Positions 26,444-36,154 of a stretch of 64,000 bases of DNA are shown here, piece by piece. Under the pieces are notes generated by a model. It was not told the origin of the DNA and did not search any database. It was given only the letters and a program-made list of their open reading frames with translations. The stretch spans positions 3,410,001 to 3,474,000 of the forward strand of contig NZ_CP183948.1 of NCBI RefSeq assembly GCF_052056485.1, given 5' to 3'. A program made the position numbers and the translations under genes. How positions within the stretch are numbered: the stretch's first letter is position 1; every line of letters starts with the position of its first letter. Source of the DNA: Paenibacillus_AQ nitricinens (lineage in GTDB: Bacteria > Bacillota > Bacilli > Paenibacillales > Paenibacillaceae).

Positions 26444-29056
26444 ATGCGTTCAATGATTCTTGGTTTTCGGGAAATAGATACAACACAGCTTTTGCTCGTG
26501 GGCGGAAAAGGGTTGAATTTAGGGCGATTATCAACTATCGAAGGAATAAAAGTACCTGAAGGATTTTGTGTTACAACAGTGGGCTACCAAAAAGCCATCG
26601 AAAAGAACGAAAAGTATCATACTTTATTAGATCAACTATCCATGTTAAACGTAAACGATCGAGAGCAAATTGGTGAAATCAGTAGGAAGATTCGACAACT
26701 CCTTATGGAAGTAGAAATTCCTTCCGATGTTGTGACAGCAGTTACTCACTATCTCTCCCAACTTGGTGAAGAACAGGCTTATGCAGTACGTTCTAGTGCA
26801 ACTGCTGAAGATTTACCACATGCCTCTTTTGCTGGTCAACAGGACACCTATTTAAATATCATCGGAAGAGAAGCAATCATGCAGCACATAAGCAAATGTT
26901 GGGCATCTCTATTTACGGATCGCGCGGTAATCTACCGTATGCAAAATGGATTTAACCACAGACAGGTATATTTATCTGTTATCGTGCAAAAGATGGTTTT
27001 CCCTCAGGCTTCAGGGATTTTATTCACAGCGGATCCGATGACTTCTAATCGAAAGGTGCTATCTATTAATGCCAGTTTTGGGCTCGGCGAAGCTCTGGTC
27101 TCTGGCTTGGTATCTGCCGATTGCTATAAAGTACAAGAAGAGGAAATCGTCGATATGATGATAGCAACCAAAAATTTGGCTATCTATGGATTAAAAGAAG
27201 GTGGAACAGAGACCCTGAAAATCGATCTCGATCAGCAAAAGGCTCAAACCCTTACCGAACAACAAATTTTACAACTGGCACGCATAGGTAGAGAAATCGA
27301 AGCTTATTTTGGTTGTCCACAAGATATCGAATGGTGTTTGGAGCGTGATACTTTTTATATTGTTCAGAGTCGGCCAATCACTACTTTATTTCCGATCCCT
27401 GAAGTGAATGATCAAGCAAATCACGTTTACGTATCTGTCGGTCATCAACAAATGATGACGGATCCCATGAAACCACTAGGATTGTCTTTTTACCTGTTAA
27501 TCACTCCTGCACCCATGCGAAAAGCCGGTGGAAGGTTGTTTGTTGATGTTACACATATGCTGGCTTCGCCTGTCAGCAGAGAAAATTTCATAAATACCCT
27601 TGGGAAATCCGATCCGCTTATAAAAGACGCATTTATGACCCTAATAGAACGAGAATATATAAAATCGTTACCAGATGATAGAAAAGAACGGAATCCCGGT
27701 AATAGCAGTAAAGATAGTTCATCAGAAGGTTTTCAAGCACTAATCGAAAATGATCCGGCAATCGTTTCTGATTTGATTAAGAACAGTCAAACATCGATAG
27801 AAGAATTAAGACAAAACATCCGAACGAAATCAGGGACAGATCTATTTGATTTTATTCTTGAAGATCTCCAGGAATTAAAGAAGTTCTTATCTGACCCACA
27901 AAGTACAAAGGTTTTTATGACTGCTATGAACGCTTCGTCATGGATCAATGAAAAAATGTACGAGTGGTTAGGTGAAAAAAACGCAGCAGACACGCTTTCT
28001 CAGTCTGTACCAAACAACATTACCTCGGAAATGGGTCTGGCGCTTTTGGATGTTGCAGATGTAATTCGTCCTTACCCGGAAATAATTAATTATTTACAAC
28101 ATGTAAAAGATGATAATTTTTTGGATGAACTGATTAAGTTTGATAGTGGACAGGCAACTCAAGACGCAATTTATGCTTATCTCAACAAATTCGGAATGCG
28201 ATGTGCCGGTGAAATCGATATTTCGAGGACGCGTTGGAGTGAAAAACCGATTACACTTGTACCTATGATTCTCAGTAATATCAAAAACTTTGGGCCTAAT
28301 GCTGGCAAACGGAAATTTGAGCAAGGCCGACGAGAAGCTTTAGAAAAAGAACAAGAGTTATTAGATCGATTAAAGCAATTACCGGATGGTGAACTTAAAG
28401 CTGAAGAGACAAAACGAGTTATCAGTTTAATCAGGAATTATATCGGTTACCGTGAATATCCAAAATACGGCATGATTAACCGCTACTTCATTTATAAGCA
28501 AGCTTTACTGAAAGAAGCCGAACAACTCGTACAAACTAGCGTTATTCATGAAAAAGAAGATATATTCTATCTCACTTTTGAAGAACTTCACGAAGTCGTA
28601 CGTACAAATAAACTGGATGATCAGATCATCAGTAGACGAAAAGACGATTACATTTTTTTTGAAAAACTTACTCCGCCACGTGTAATCACATCTGATGGTG
28701 AGATTATTACAGGTAAATACAAACAAGAAAATCTGCCAGACAAAGCAATAATAGGTCTCCCTGTTTCTACCGGAGTTATAGAGGGACGAGCACGTGTCAT
28801 CTTAAACATGGAAGAGGCAGATCTGGAAGATGGCGATATATTAGTTACCGCCTTTACTGACCCAGGCTGGACTTCATTGTTTGTATCTATTAAAGGCCTG
28901 GTCACCGAAGTTGGCGGACTGATGACCCATGGAGCCGTTATCGCTCGTGAATATGGCTTGCCAGCAGTTGTCGGAGTGGAAAATGCCACCAAGTTGATAA
29001 AAGACGGGCAACAAATTCGTGTGAATGGAACAGAAGGGTATATCGAAATATTGTAG
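26444..29056 (+). CDS. rph: Rifampicin phosphotransferase
   Basis: 870 residues, the usual length of Rph. An N-terminal ATP-grasp domain (VGGKGLNLGRLS, AVRSSATAEDLPHASFAGQQDTYLN, DIEWC) is followed by a rifampicin-binding helical domain (YVSVGHQQMMTDPMKPLG marks this family) and a C-terminal swivelling phosphohistidine domain with His829 in GGLMTHGAVIAREYGLPAVVGV. Rph uses ATP to phosphorylate rifamycins at C21 and inactivates them. ATG 26444 has GGAGAG ahead. It stands alone between a terminator and a VOC gene; rifamycin-type resistance genes are common in environmental bacilli. A generic PEP synthase is the only alternative, but the middle domain argues for Rph. Confidence 0.9.
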   Translation: MRSMILGFREIDTTQLLLVGGKGLNLGRLSTIEGIKVPEGFCVTTVGYQKAIEKNEKYHTLLDQLSMLNVNDREQIGEISRKIRQLLMEVEIPSDVVTAVTHYLSQLGEEQAYAVRSSATAEDLPHASFAGQQDTYLNIIGREAIMQHISKCWASLFTDRAVIYRMQNGFNHRQVYLSVIVQKMVFPQASGILFTADPMTSNRKVLSINASFGLGEALVSGLVSADCYKVQEEEIVDMMIATKNLAIYGLKEGGTETLKIDLDQQKAQTLTEQQILQLARIGREIEAYFGCPQDIEWCLERDTFYIVQSRPITTLFPIPEVNDQANHVYVSVGHQQMMTDPMKPLGLSFYLLITPAPMRKAGGRLFVDVTHMLASPVSRENFINTLGKSDPLIKDAFMTLIEREYIKSLPDDRKERNPGNSSKDSSSEGFQALIENDPAIVSDLIKNSQTSIEELRQNIRTKSGTDLFDFILEDLQELKKFLSDPQSTKVFMTAMNASSWINEKMYEWLGEKNAADTLSQSVPNNITSEMGLALLDVADVIRPYPEIINYLQHVKDDNFLDELIKFDSGQATQDAIYAYLNKFGMRCAGEIDISRTRWSEKPITLVPMILSNIKNFGPNAGKRKFEQGRREALEKEQELLDRLKQLPDGELKAEETKRVISLIRNYIGYREYPKYGMINRYFIYKQALLKEAEQLVQTSVIHEKEDIFYLTFEELHEVVRTNKLDDQIISRRKDDYIFFEKLTPPRVITSDGEIITGKYKQENLPDKAIIGLPVSTGVIEGRARVILNMEEADLEDGDILVTAFTDPGWTSLFVSIKGLVTEVGGLMTHGAVIAREYGLPAVVGVENATKLIKDGQQIRVNGTEGYIEIL

Positions 29057-29210
29057 AGGTATTTAAAAATAAAAATAATTATCGATGTTCTCTTTCGCTG
29101 ATCTGAAATTCGGTTTAATGTAGGAAAAGAAAGTAAATAATATGAGGATATGGACAATCTCCAGAAACTAAGTCAACTTGTATTTGAAAAGGGAGTTCAA
29201 TTTATATTCC

Positions 29211-29240
29211 TTGACGGGAATATTCGTAATGAGGTATATT
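29211..29240 (+). promoter_or_regulatory. Sigma-A-type promoter of the VOC gene
   Basis: TTGACG, an 18-base spacer and TATATT lie about 42 bases before ATG 29282. ATTCC...GGAAT arms flank the -35 box and could be an operator, but this is weak. Confidence 0.55.
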
Positions 29241-29281
29241 TAACAAGCAATAAATTATCCCGACTAAGGAGAGTATAAATT

Positions 29282-29659
29282 ATGATTAATAAAATCGGAC
29301 AAATTATGTTATATGTAAATAACCAAGAGGAATCCAAAGAATTCTGGACAGAAAAGCTAGGGTTTGAGGTGATTTTGGACGAAACAAATGGCCCTATGAG
29401 ATTTATCGAGCTTGCTCCGAAAGGTGCAGCGACTAGCATTGTTCTTCATAATAAAGAGTTGGTTGCCCAAATGAATCCTGAAATGAATCTCGGAACACCT
29501 TCTTTAATGTTCTTTTCGGATAATTTTGATCAATTGAATCGAGAGTTGAAGGACAAGAATGTTACGGTTGGAGATATTGTAGAAATTCCCGGTGGAAGAG
29601 TATTCAATTTCGCAGATGGTGAAAATAACTACTTTGCTGTAATGGAAAAAGGACAATAA
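29282..29659 (+). CDS. VOC family protein (glyoxalase/bleomycin-resistance fold)
   Basis: 125 residues with the two beta-alpha-beta-beta-beta repeats of the VOC superfamily: KIGQIMLYVNNQEESKEFWTEKLGFEV at the start and VEIPGGRVFNFADGENNYFAVM at the end. Members are glyoxalases, dioxygenases or antibiotic-binding proteins. The metal-ligand positions are not all conserved, so no reaction is assigned. ATG 29282 has AAGGAGAG ahead. It has its own promoter and terminator. Confidence 0.82.
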   Translation: MINKIGQIMLYVNNQEESKEFWTEKLGFEVILDETNGPMRFIELAPKGAATSIVLHNKELVAQMNPEMNLGTPSLMFFSDNFDQLNRELKDKNVTVGDIVEIPGGRVFNFADGENNYFAVMEKGQ

Positions 29660-29704
29660 AATAGAGTGAAACATGCAATAAGGCTGTAGCTAAATAAGCT
29701 ACTT

Positions 29705-29737
29705 AAGCAGCTAATCAAAATGATTAGCTGCTTTTTC
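29705..29737 (+). terminator. Intrinsic terminator after the VOC gene
   Basis: AAGCAGCTAATCA (29705-29717) pairs perfectly with TGATTAGCTGCTT around a 3-base loop and ends in TTTTT. Confidence 0.9.
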
Positions 29738-29770
29738 ATTACCCTAATAATCGTTATAAACTTCAAAATC

Positions 29771-29785
29771 TTACTTGTTAAGTAA
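29771..29785 (+). promoter_or_regulatory. Candidate operator of the GntR gene
   Basis: TTACTT and AAGTAA form a perfect inverted repeat around GTT, 40 bases before the regulator's start. Self-regulation is likely for this family but inferred. Confidence 0.4.
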
Positions 29786-29824
29786 AGAATATCATGTTAT
29801 TCTGCAAAAAGAGGAGATGATCAG

Positions 29825-30511
29825 ATGTTTGAAAAGGGGTCGTTCCAACCTGTTCAATCCACTAAGTTAGTGGACGATGTTGTTAATCAAATACAACAAA
29901 AAATTTCAACAGGAACAATCCTGCCAGGAGACAAATTACCTCCAGAACCTGAATTAATGAAATTATTTAATGTAGGGCGATCAACGATAAGAGAAGCAGT
30001 GCGTGTGTTAGTTCATGCTGGTCTCTTAGAGAAAAAACAGGGTTTTGGAACCTACTTAAAATCCAGTCCTATTATTCAAGAACCACTTACCCATCGTTTA
30101 CATCGTGCAGAATTGATTGAGGTCTTCGAAGCTCGAAAAATGATTGAATTAGAAATCGCAAGATTAGCAGCTCTACGTCATGATGACACTGACTTATTCA
30201 ACATGCGAAAACATTTAGATACAAGAGATATGGCTCTAAAGCAGAATGATCGTGAACTGTATGCCAAATCGGATATAGAATTCCACATGGCTGTAGCAAT
30301 GGCATGTAAAAACGCTGTAATCATTGACTTATATAGAACGTTTACTCATATTTTGTCAGATGCAATGAGCAAATTAAACCGTAATTATAGTTCTCATGAT
30401 CCTCAATCCGATTACCATGAACAAGTGTATGAATCTATTAAAAATGGCGATCCAGATCAAGCAGTACAATCGACCCTCAAAATTTTAAATGGAACTCTTT
30501 CTGAGCTTTAA
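29825..30511 (+). CDS. GntR/FadR-family transcription regulator (FCD domain)
   Basis: 228 residues. N-terminal winged helix (about 8-75) with PPEPELMKLFNVGRSTIREAVRVLVHAGLLEKKQGFGTYL, then an all-helical FCD domain with metal-type residues in EARKMIELEIARLAALRH and DIEFHMAVAMACKN. FCD regulators usually bind a small organic acid. ATG 29825 has AGAGGAG ahead. It lies 38 bases before a YlmA-type ATPase gene and may control it, although they may simply be neighbours. Confidence 0.88.
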   Translation: MFEKGSFQPVQSTKLVDDVVNQIQQKISTGTILPGDKLPPEPELMKLFNVGRSTIREAVRVLVHAGLLEKKQGFGTYLKSSPIIQEPLTHRLHRAELIEVFEARKMIELEIARLAALRHDDTDLFNMRKHLDTRDMALKQNDRELYAKSDIEFHMAVAMACKNAVIIDLYRTFTHILSDAMSKLNRNYSSHDPQSDYHEQVYESIKNGDPDQAVQSTLKILNGTLSEL

Positions 30512-30549
30512 GTTCAATATAGACATTCATGTAGAGGAGGAATTTGGGC

Positions 30550-31332
30550 ATGATTATATCACTCAAAAATGTATCATGGCAACGTGATAAAACAATGATC
30601 TTACGCGATATGAATTGGGAAGTGAAACAAGGGCAACACTGGTGTATCGTCGGACTAAACGGTTCAGGCAAGACGACGATGCTGAACGTAGTGAACGGCT
30701 ATATATGGCCGACGACTGGGCAAGTCGAAGTGCTAGACCACCGCTTTGGCGATGTGGATCTTAGAGAGTTACGGAAACGAATCGGTTGGGTCAGCACCTC
30801 GCTGCAACAGAAGCTATACGGCCACCAGACTGCACTGACTATCGTCCTCAGCGGAAAATTCGCAACTATCGGTTTATACGACAAGACGAATGAAGAGGAT
30901 CAAAAGCAAGCCGAGGAGTTGATGGAATTTCTAGACTGCTTTTCCTTAGCTGCTCGTACATACGATACCTTGTCGCAAGGTCAGCGTCAGAAAGTCCTCA
31001 TTGCACGCGCACTTATGGCCAATCCAGATCTATTAATTCTTGATGAGCCTTGCACAGGACTCGATATTTTTGCCCGGGAACAGCTGTTGCAAATGATTGA
31101 GAAGATTACGAAGCAACCCAGCGGACCAACTTTGCTGTATGTAACGCATCATATCGAGGAGATAACACCATGCTTTACGCATACTTTATTGGTGAAGAAC
31201 GGAGAAATCTACAAAGGGGATGAGACAGACAATTGCTTGCAGTCAGATGTGTTGAGCGATTTCTTTGATACCCCCGTTGAAGTTCAGGAGCATCACAATC
31301 GCAAGTGGCTTACACTTGCCGGTGATAAGTAG
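30550..31332 (+). CDS. ABC transporter ATP-binding protein (YlmA-like)
   Basis: 260 residues. Walker A GLNGSGKTT, signature LSQGQRQKVLIARAL, Walker B LLILDEP and switch VTHH are all intact, so it is a competent ATPase. The pattern and the single-subunit context resemble YlmA-type ATPases, with no membrane partner encoded nearby. ATG 30550 is chosen because AGAGGAGG ends 9 bases before it; TTG 30544 is too close. A perfect-stem terminator follows at 31358-31401. Confidence 0.88.
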   Translation: MIISLKNVSWQRDKTMILRDMNWEVKQGQHWCIVGLNGSGKTTMLNVVNGYIWPTTGQVEVLDHRFGDVDLRELRKRIGWVSTSLQQKLYGHQTALTIVLSGKFATIGLYDKTNEEDQKQAEELMEFLDCFSLAARTYDTLSQGQRQKVLIARALMANPDLLILDEPCTGLDIFAREQLLQMIEKITKQPSGPTLLYVTHHIEEITPCFTHTLLVKNGEIYKGDETDNCLQSDVLSDFFDTPVEVQEHHNRKWLTLAGDK

Positions 31333-31357
31333 GATACACTGCCTGATCATCTTATAC

Positions 31358-31401
31358 GGTAACAAAAGCTGCCTAGCAAATGCTAGGCAGCTTTTGTTAC
31401 C
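31358..31401. terminator. Bidirectional terminator, 21-bp perfect stem
   Basis: Two perfectly complementary 21-base arms, starting GGTAACAAAAGCTGCCTAGC, are separated by only two bases. The site lies between the convergent ABC ATPase and AraC genes. Confidence 0.85.
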
Positions 31402-31415
31402 TTGGATGTTAGAAG

Positions 31416-32294
31416 CTACTTCTCACTTCGTATAGAATTACTATATTGTTTGGGACTCATTCCTATCTTTTTCTTAAATATTTGGTGAAAAAATTTAAGG
31501 TCAGCATATCCAACTGCAGAGGCAATTTCACTTACACTTCTATGACCTCCCGAAAGCATACGACACGCAGCATCCATTCGAATACTTTGCATATAATCTG
31601 TAAAGTTCATTCCAGTCTGATGCTGAAAAAGGCGGCTGAATTGCCGTTCACTAAGGTTCGCTTTATTAGCAAGATCGCCAAGTTTAAGCCCATTGGCATA
31701 GTTATAAGTTATAAATGCAATCGCTTCATCTACTGCCATCCATTGCGGCTTAGCCCCTGCTGGCGCAACATTCTGCAACCGATGTCTAAACAAGCCTGTT
31801 AATATTTGTACGACTAGAGCATCGAGGACAGCTAGATATCCTGGCGGTTTCGCTGAGAATTCACGAAACAGTTCACGGAACATAATATGGTATGCGCCAT
31901 TGACATCTTTCATAGAGAACCATTGCAATTGCATGTCTGTGAAAAATTCACAAATATCTGTGGTGTGAGGAAAGGTAGCCTGAAGTTCTGATAAATACTT
32001 TACTGGAAATAAACAGTTATAAACGATGAGCGGGCGGGTTTTCATCGAGGTCTTAGGTCGAAATACATGACTGCGCCCAATAGGTATATAAAATAACGTA
32101 CCGTGCTCGACAGGAACAACCTCATCGTCAATATAGTGAACCCCTGCTCCTTCACTGATATAAGTAATTTCGATAAACTCATGGGAATGCGCATTCAATT
32201 CGAACGTTTCATAAGCCCTGTTCACATAAATTGGCACACCAGGCTCGAAAAAGCTATCTCCAGACATGACAAAAGTGCTGCGTCTGATACTCAT
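31416..32294 (-). CDS. AraC-family regulator (cupin sensor) of the rhamnosidase
   Basis: 292 residues. An N-terminal cupin-like domain (HSHEFIEITYISEGAGVHYID...HGTLFYIPIGRSH) is followed by two AraC helix-turn-helix motifs (LGDLANKANLSERQFSRLFQ and VSEIASAVGYADLKFFHQIFKKKIGMSPKQY). It lies divergently from a GH78 rhamnosidase, so it probably activates it in response to rhamnose or a rhamnoside; RhaS/RhaR-like roles are well known for this family. ATG 32294 is chosen for AAGGGG 8 bases ahead. The upstream in-frame ATG at 32366 lacks a ribosome site. Confidence 0.88.
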   Translation of the reverse strand: MSIRRSTFVMSGDSFFEPGVPIYVNRAYETFELNAHSHEFIEITYISEGAGVHYIDDEVVPVEHGTLFYIPIGRSHVFRPKTSMKTRPLIVYNCLFPVKYLSELQATFPHTTDICEFFTDMQLQWFSMKDVNGAYHIMFRELFREFSAKPPGYLAVLDALVVQILTGLFRHRLQNVAPAGAKPQWMAVDEAIAFITYNYANGLKLGDLANKANLSERQFSRLFQHQTGMNFTDYMQSIRMDAACRMLSGGHRSVSEIASAVGYADLKFFHQIFKKKIGMSPKQYSNSIRSEK

Positions 32295-32457
32295 AATCGT
32301 GGCCCCTTTCAAATTGCTAAGGCTAGACATATCGTACGAAACTAATGAATGAATGTCTAGATCCACCTATAAAAATGTCTGAAATACCCCCAATTCTATT
32401 CTCTCTCAACTCATACAATAGAAATAGCTGCCGTATGAATATGGGAGGTAAATACAA

Positions 32458-35118
32458 ATGTCCAATTTTGAAGTTTCAAATCTAAAAGTGAACTATAGAA
32501 AGAATCCGTTGGGAATTGATGATTTATACCCGCGGCTTAGTTGGTGGATCATTACAGAAATAAGGGGATTTATCCAATCTGCCTTTCAAGTTCAAGTCGC
32601 AAATGATCACAAATTCTTTTCAGAAATCATATGGGATTCAGAAAAGGCAGAGTCGGATAGCAATGTGCATATTGAATACGAAGGTCCCGCCTTACAGTCA
32701 CGCACACGGTATTACTTTAGGGTTCGAGCTTGGGACAATCAAGGGATGGTTTCGGAATGGAGTGAACCTGCGTATTGGGAAACGGCATTGTTATCGGTAG
32801 ATGAGTGGCAGGCAAAATGGATAGCAGCACCTCCGAGTCAACAAGAGAATGGGGCAGATCCTTGCGACTATATTCGTACGGAATTTTCAATCCCTGATAA
32901 TGTTGTATCAGCGCGTGTGTATGCAACGTCTCTTGGGATGTACCGCCTATATATAAATGGTATACCAGCAGATAATACGTTATTTAACCCTGGTTGGACC
33001 AGTTATAATAAACGGCTTCAGTATCAGACCTATGACGTGACTTCTTTGGTTGCTGCTGGTAATAACGCTCTTGGTTGCATAGTGGGAAACGGGTGGTATA
33101 AAGGATATTTAGCTTGGGAAGGGAAGAAAGACATCTTTGGTGAAGATCGTGCTGTGCTTATCCAGCTACACATCACCTTATCCGATGGTTCTGAACAAAT
33201 CATTATATCGGATGACAACTGGCGTACTTCTACAGGTCCACTTTTGATGTCGGAGTTGTATCATGGCGAAACGTATGATGCGAGGCTCGAGGTAGAAGGT
33301 TGGTCTTCTCCCGGTTATGAAGATGTAAAGTGGGAAAGGACTATTCTCAAGGACCATCCAGACACTTCATTGATTGCTCAGGAAAACGAACCGACCAGGA
33401 TTATAGAAACCATCAAGCCTATCGCAGTCATTACTACACCTAAAGGCGAACACGTGCTGGATATGGGACAAAATATGGTTGGATGGGTAAGATTTACGGT
33501 TCATGCAGAGGCTGGAACGATAATCACTTTAGAACATGCTGAGGTGTTGGACCTCGAAGGGAACTTCTACACCGGAAATTTACGATCTGCAAAGCAGACT
33601 GTTACTTATATATGCCATGGCGGGGAGGTAGAAACGTTTGAACCGTATTTATCCTTCCAAGGATTCCGTTATGTAAAAGTGACTGGCATACCGCTAGATC
33701 AATTATTGGAACAATTCATCGGCTGCGTCATCCATACGGACTTGGAGCAAACGGGTAATTTCAACTGTTCAGATGAACTCTTGAATCAGCTTCAGCACAA
33801 CATCTTATGGGGACAAAAGGGGAATTTTCTAGATATCCCGACAGATTGCCCTCAACGGGACGAAAGATTGGGATGGACGGGGGATGCTCAAGTCTTTATT
33901 CGCACATCTGCCTTCAACATGAATGTCGTCCCGTTCTTTGAAAAGTGGCTAAAGGATTTGGCCGCGGATCAAGAAGAGAACGGAAGAGTTCCTCATGTTA
34001 TTCCTGATGTGCCAGCGGCAGGATATGGCTCTGCTGCTTGGGGAGACGCCGCAGTAATTTGTCCTTGGACGCTTTATCAATGTTATGGAGACAGCCGTGT
34101 GTTGAAAACGCAATATCCCAGTATGAAAGCATGGGTCGAGTATATTCGGGTGCAAGGTGAAGACGAAAATCTATGGAATACAGGTTTTCACTTCGGAGAT
34201 TGGTTAGGTCTGGATGCAAAAGAAAACAGCTACGTCGGAGCAACACCCAAAGAGTTGATCGCTACCGCGTTCTATGCTTATTCAACGGAATTGCTAGCTA
34301 AGACAGCGGCTGTCATTGGAAAACCCCAAGATGCCTTAAAATATGAAGCATTGCATGAGAAGATTGTTCTGGCATTTCGTCAAGAGTTCGTAACACCAAA
34401 TGGTCGGGTAGCCTCACCGACACAAACTGCGTATACAATTGCCCTTATGTTTGACTTATTAGAGGAAAAGGATCGTCATCGAACGGCCAAGATGCTAGCC
34501 GACCACATCGAAGAAAATGGAGTGCACCTAACGACCGGCTTTGTGGGCACTCCCTATTTGTGTCTAGTCCTCTCTAGATTCGGTTATACGGATGTAGCCT
34601 ATCAATTGGTACTGCAGAAAGAGTATCCTTCCTGGTTATATTCTGTAATCCAAGGGGCGACAACCATTTGGGAACATTGGGATGGAATAAAACAGGACGG
34701 TTCGTTCTGGAGCGATGATATGAACTCCTATAACCATTATGCTTACGGCGCTATTGGAGATTGGCTCTATCGCACTGCCGGTGGCATCGAACTATTAGAA
34801 CCAGGCTATAAAAAAATACGGATCCAGCCGCAGATCGGGGAACATTTGACGTGGGTTGATGCTTCGCTTGAATCTGTCTATGGAACGATCAAGGTAACTT
34901 GGAAAAAACAGAACGAAGATTCAGTAGAAATGCATGTGCTGATTCCATCCAATACAACAGCTGAGATTATTATTCCAACGATGAAGCAGGACAGTATTTT
35001 GGAGTCTGGGACACCAATAGAACAAGTCATAAGTCTATCCAGAGTGGAACAAATTTCAGAAGGGCAAAAACTAATGGTTGGATCCGGGGATTATCACTTT
35101 ACGTTTTCTATTAGTTAA
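32458..35118 (+). CDS. GH78 alpha-L-rhamnosidase
   Basis: 886 residues, no signal peptide, so intracellular. N-terminal Fn3-like and beta-sandwich carbohydrate domains (about 1-350), then the catalytic (alpha/alpha)6 barrel with DCPQRDERLGWTGDAQ (candidate acid Glu469, Asp476) and IWEHWDGIKQDGSFW (candidate base Glu739), and a C-terminal beta-sandwich. It removes terminal alpha-L-rhamnose. GGGAGG precedes ATG 32458. The divergent AraC gene is its likely activator: a TACAAT -10 box at 32414 has no matching -35 box. Confidence 0.92.
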   Translation: MSNFEVSNLKVNYRKNPLGIDDLYPRLSWWIITEIRGFIQSAFQVQVANDHKFFSEIIWDSEKAESDSNVHIEYEGPALQSRTRYYFRVRAWDNQGMVSEWSEPAYWETALLSVDEWQAKWIAAPPSQQENGADPCDYIRTEFSIPDNVVSARVYATSLGMYRLYINGIPADNTLFNPGWTSYNKRLQYQTYDVTSLVAAGNNALGCIVGNGWYKGYLAWEGKKDIFGEDRAVLIQLHITLSDGSEQIIISDDNWRTSTGPLLMSELYHGETYDARLEVEGWSSPGYEDVKWERTILKDHPDTSLIAQENEPTRIIETIKPIAVITTPKGEHVLDMGQNMVGWVRFTVHAEAGTIITLEHAEVLDLEGNFYTGNLRSAKQTVTYICHGGEVETFEPYLSFQGFRYVKVTGIPLDQLLEQFIGCVIHTDLEQTGNFNCSDELLNQLQHNILWGQKGNFLDIPTDCPQRDERLGWTGDAQVFIRTSAFNMNVVPFFEKWLKDLAADQEENGRVPHVIPDVPAAGYGSAAWGDAAVICPWTLYQCYGDSRVLKTQYPSMKAWVEYIRVQGEDENLWNTGFHFGDWLGLDAKENSYVGATPKELIATAFYAYSTELLAKTAAVIGKPQDALKYEALHEKIVLAFRQEFVTPNGRVASPTQTAYTIALMFDLLEEKDRHRTAKMLADHIEENGVHLTTGFVGTPYLCLVLSRFGYTDVAYQLVLQKEYPSWLYSVIQGATTIWEHWDGIKQDGSFWSDDMNSYNHYAYGAIGDWLYRTAGGIELLEPGYKKIRIQPQIGEHLTWVDASLESVYGTIKVTWKKQNEDSVEMHVLIPSNTTAEIIIPTMKQDSILESGTPIEQVISLSRVEQISEGQKLMVGSGDYHFTFSIS

Positions 35119-35197
35119 AGTTTGTATATGGAAGAGGATTAGTCTTGATTCTTCTTCATTAGCTGATACTGAAGATTTCTATATCATTGGGGGTTAG

Positions 35198-35246
35198 TTG
35201 ACATTTAGTCTAATTAGACTAATAATATAAACAGTCTAATTAGACT
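35198..35246 (+). promoter_or_regulatory. Promoter with two palindromic operators (esterase/PadR operon)
   Basis: A consensus -35 TTGACA (35198-35203) is followed by a perfect 18-bp palindrome TTAGTCTAATTAGACTAA (35205-35222) in the spacer, a TAATAT-like -10 box, and a second copy, AGTCTAATTAGACT (35233-35246). Centres are 26 bp apart. The overlap with the core promoter implies repression. The PadR protein encoded in the operon is the obvious candidate, but this is inference. Confidence 0.7.
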
Positions 35247-35267
35247 ATTGAAGAGAGGATGAGAATA

Positions 35268-36116
35268 ATGATCAAATCATTTCTAATGATTGGACAGTCA
35301 AATATGGCTGGACGAGGATTTATACATGAAGTACCCCCAATTTATAACGAGAGAATCCAAATGCTACGTAATGGTAGATGGCAAATGATGGCTGAACCTA
35401 TTAATTATGACCGTCCTGTTTCAGGAATAAGTCTGGCTGGATCATTTGCGGATGCATGGTGTCGTGAAAATGAAGAAGACATCATTGGCTTAATTCCTTG
35501 TGCTGAGGGTGGGAGCAGCATTGATGAATGGGCTGTAGATGGGGCGCTTTTTAAACATGCATTACAAGAAACTAAATTTGCTATGCAAAATAGTGAATTA
35601 TCAGGGGTTTTATGGCATCAAGGAGAAAGTGATAGTAGTAATGGCAACTACAAAGTCTATTATCAGAAATTACTTTTAATATTTACGGCGCTTAGAAAAG
35701 AGTTAGATGCTCCAAATATTCCATTTATAATGGGTGGCCTAGGGGATTTTTTAGGCAAAGAAGGGTTCGGGAAACATTGTACTGAATATGAGTTGATGAA
35801 TCAAGAGTTACAAAAATATGCTTTTGAACAAGATGATTGTTACTTTGTTACAGCTTCAGGTTTAACTTCTAATCCGGATGGTATTCATATCGATGCAATA
35901 TCTCAAAGAAAATTTGGGTTGCGATATTTTGAAGCCTTTATTAATAAGCAACATGTACTTGAGCCACTAATTAATGAACATGAGTTGTTAAGTCGCCATA
36001 ATGCAAGAATACACACTAAAGCGGAAAAAATGTATATATTGAGCATGGATTTTGCATTAGGAAAAATATCATTTGATGAATTTCAAGCCCAGTTTGTACA
36101 AATCAACAATGAGTAA
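35268..36116 (+). CDS. SGNH/SASA-type carbohydrate esterase
   Basis: 282 residues, cytoplasmic. Catalytic Ser lies in the block I motif GQSNMAGRG, and block features IPCAEGGSSIDEW, WHQGESD and DGIHID (Asp and His of the triad) match the sialate O-acetylesterase/CE6 group. It would remove acetyl groups from sugars; the real substrate is unknown. ATG 35268 is chosen because GAGAGG ends 10 bases ahead; ATG 35259 is too close. The gene is strongly AT-rich and lies directly before a PadR gene, suggesting a transferred cassette. Confidence 0.8.
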   Translation: MIKSFLMIGQSNMAGRGFIHEVPPIYNERIQMLRNGRWQMMAEPINYDRPVSGISLAGSFADAWCRENEEDIIGLIPCAEGGSSIDEWAVDGALFKHALQETKFAMQNSELSGVLWHQGESDSSNGNYKVYYQKLLLIFTALRKELDAPNIPFIMGGLGDFLGKEGFGKHCTEYELMNQELQKYAFEQDDCYFVTASGLTSNPDGIHIDAISQRKFGLRYFEAFINKQHVLEPLINEHELLSRHNARIHTKAEKMYILSMDFALGKISFDEFQAQFVQINNE

Positions 36117-36154
36117 AATACAATACCTAGTAGCATTTTGACGGAGGCGCTGAG

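Noticed and set aside
28648..29157. 169-codon open frame on the minus strand
   Set aside because: It lies entirely opposite the 3' end of rph, has no ribosome site and its composition mirrors the sense gene.
29680..29702. GTAGCT/AGCTAC hairpin before the VOC terminator
   Set aside because: No T tract; the stronger terminator right after it explains the structure.
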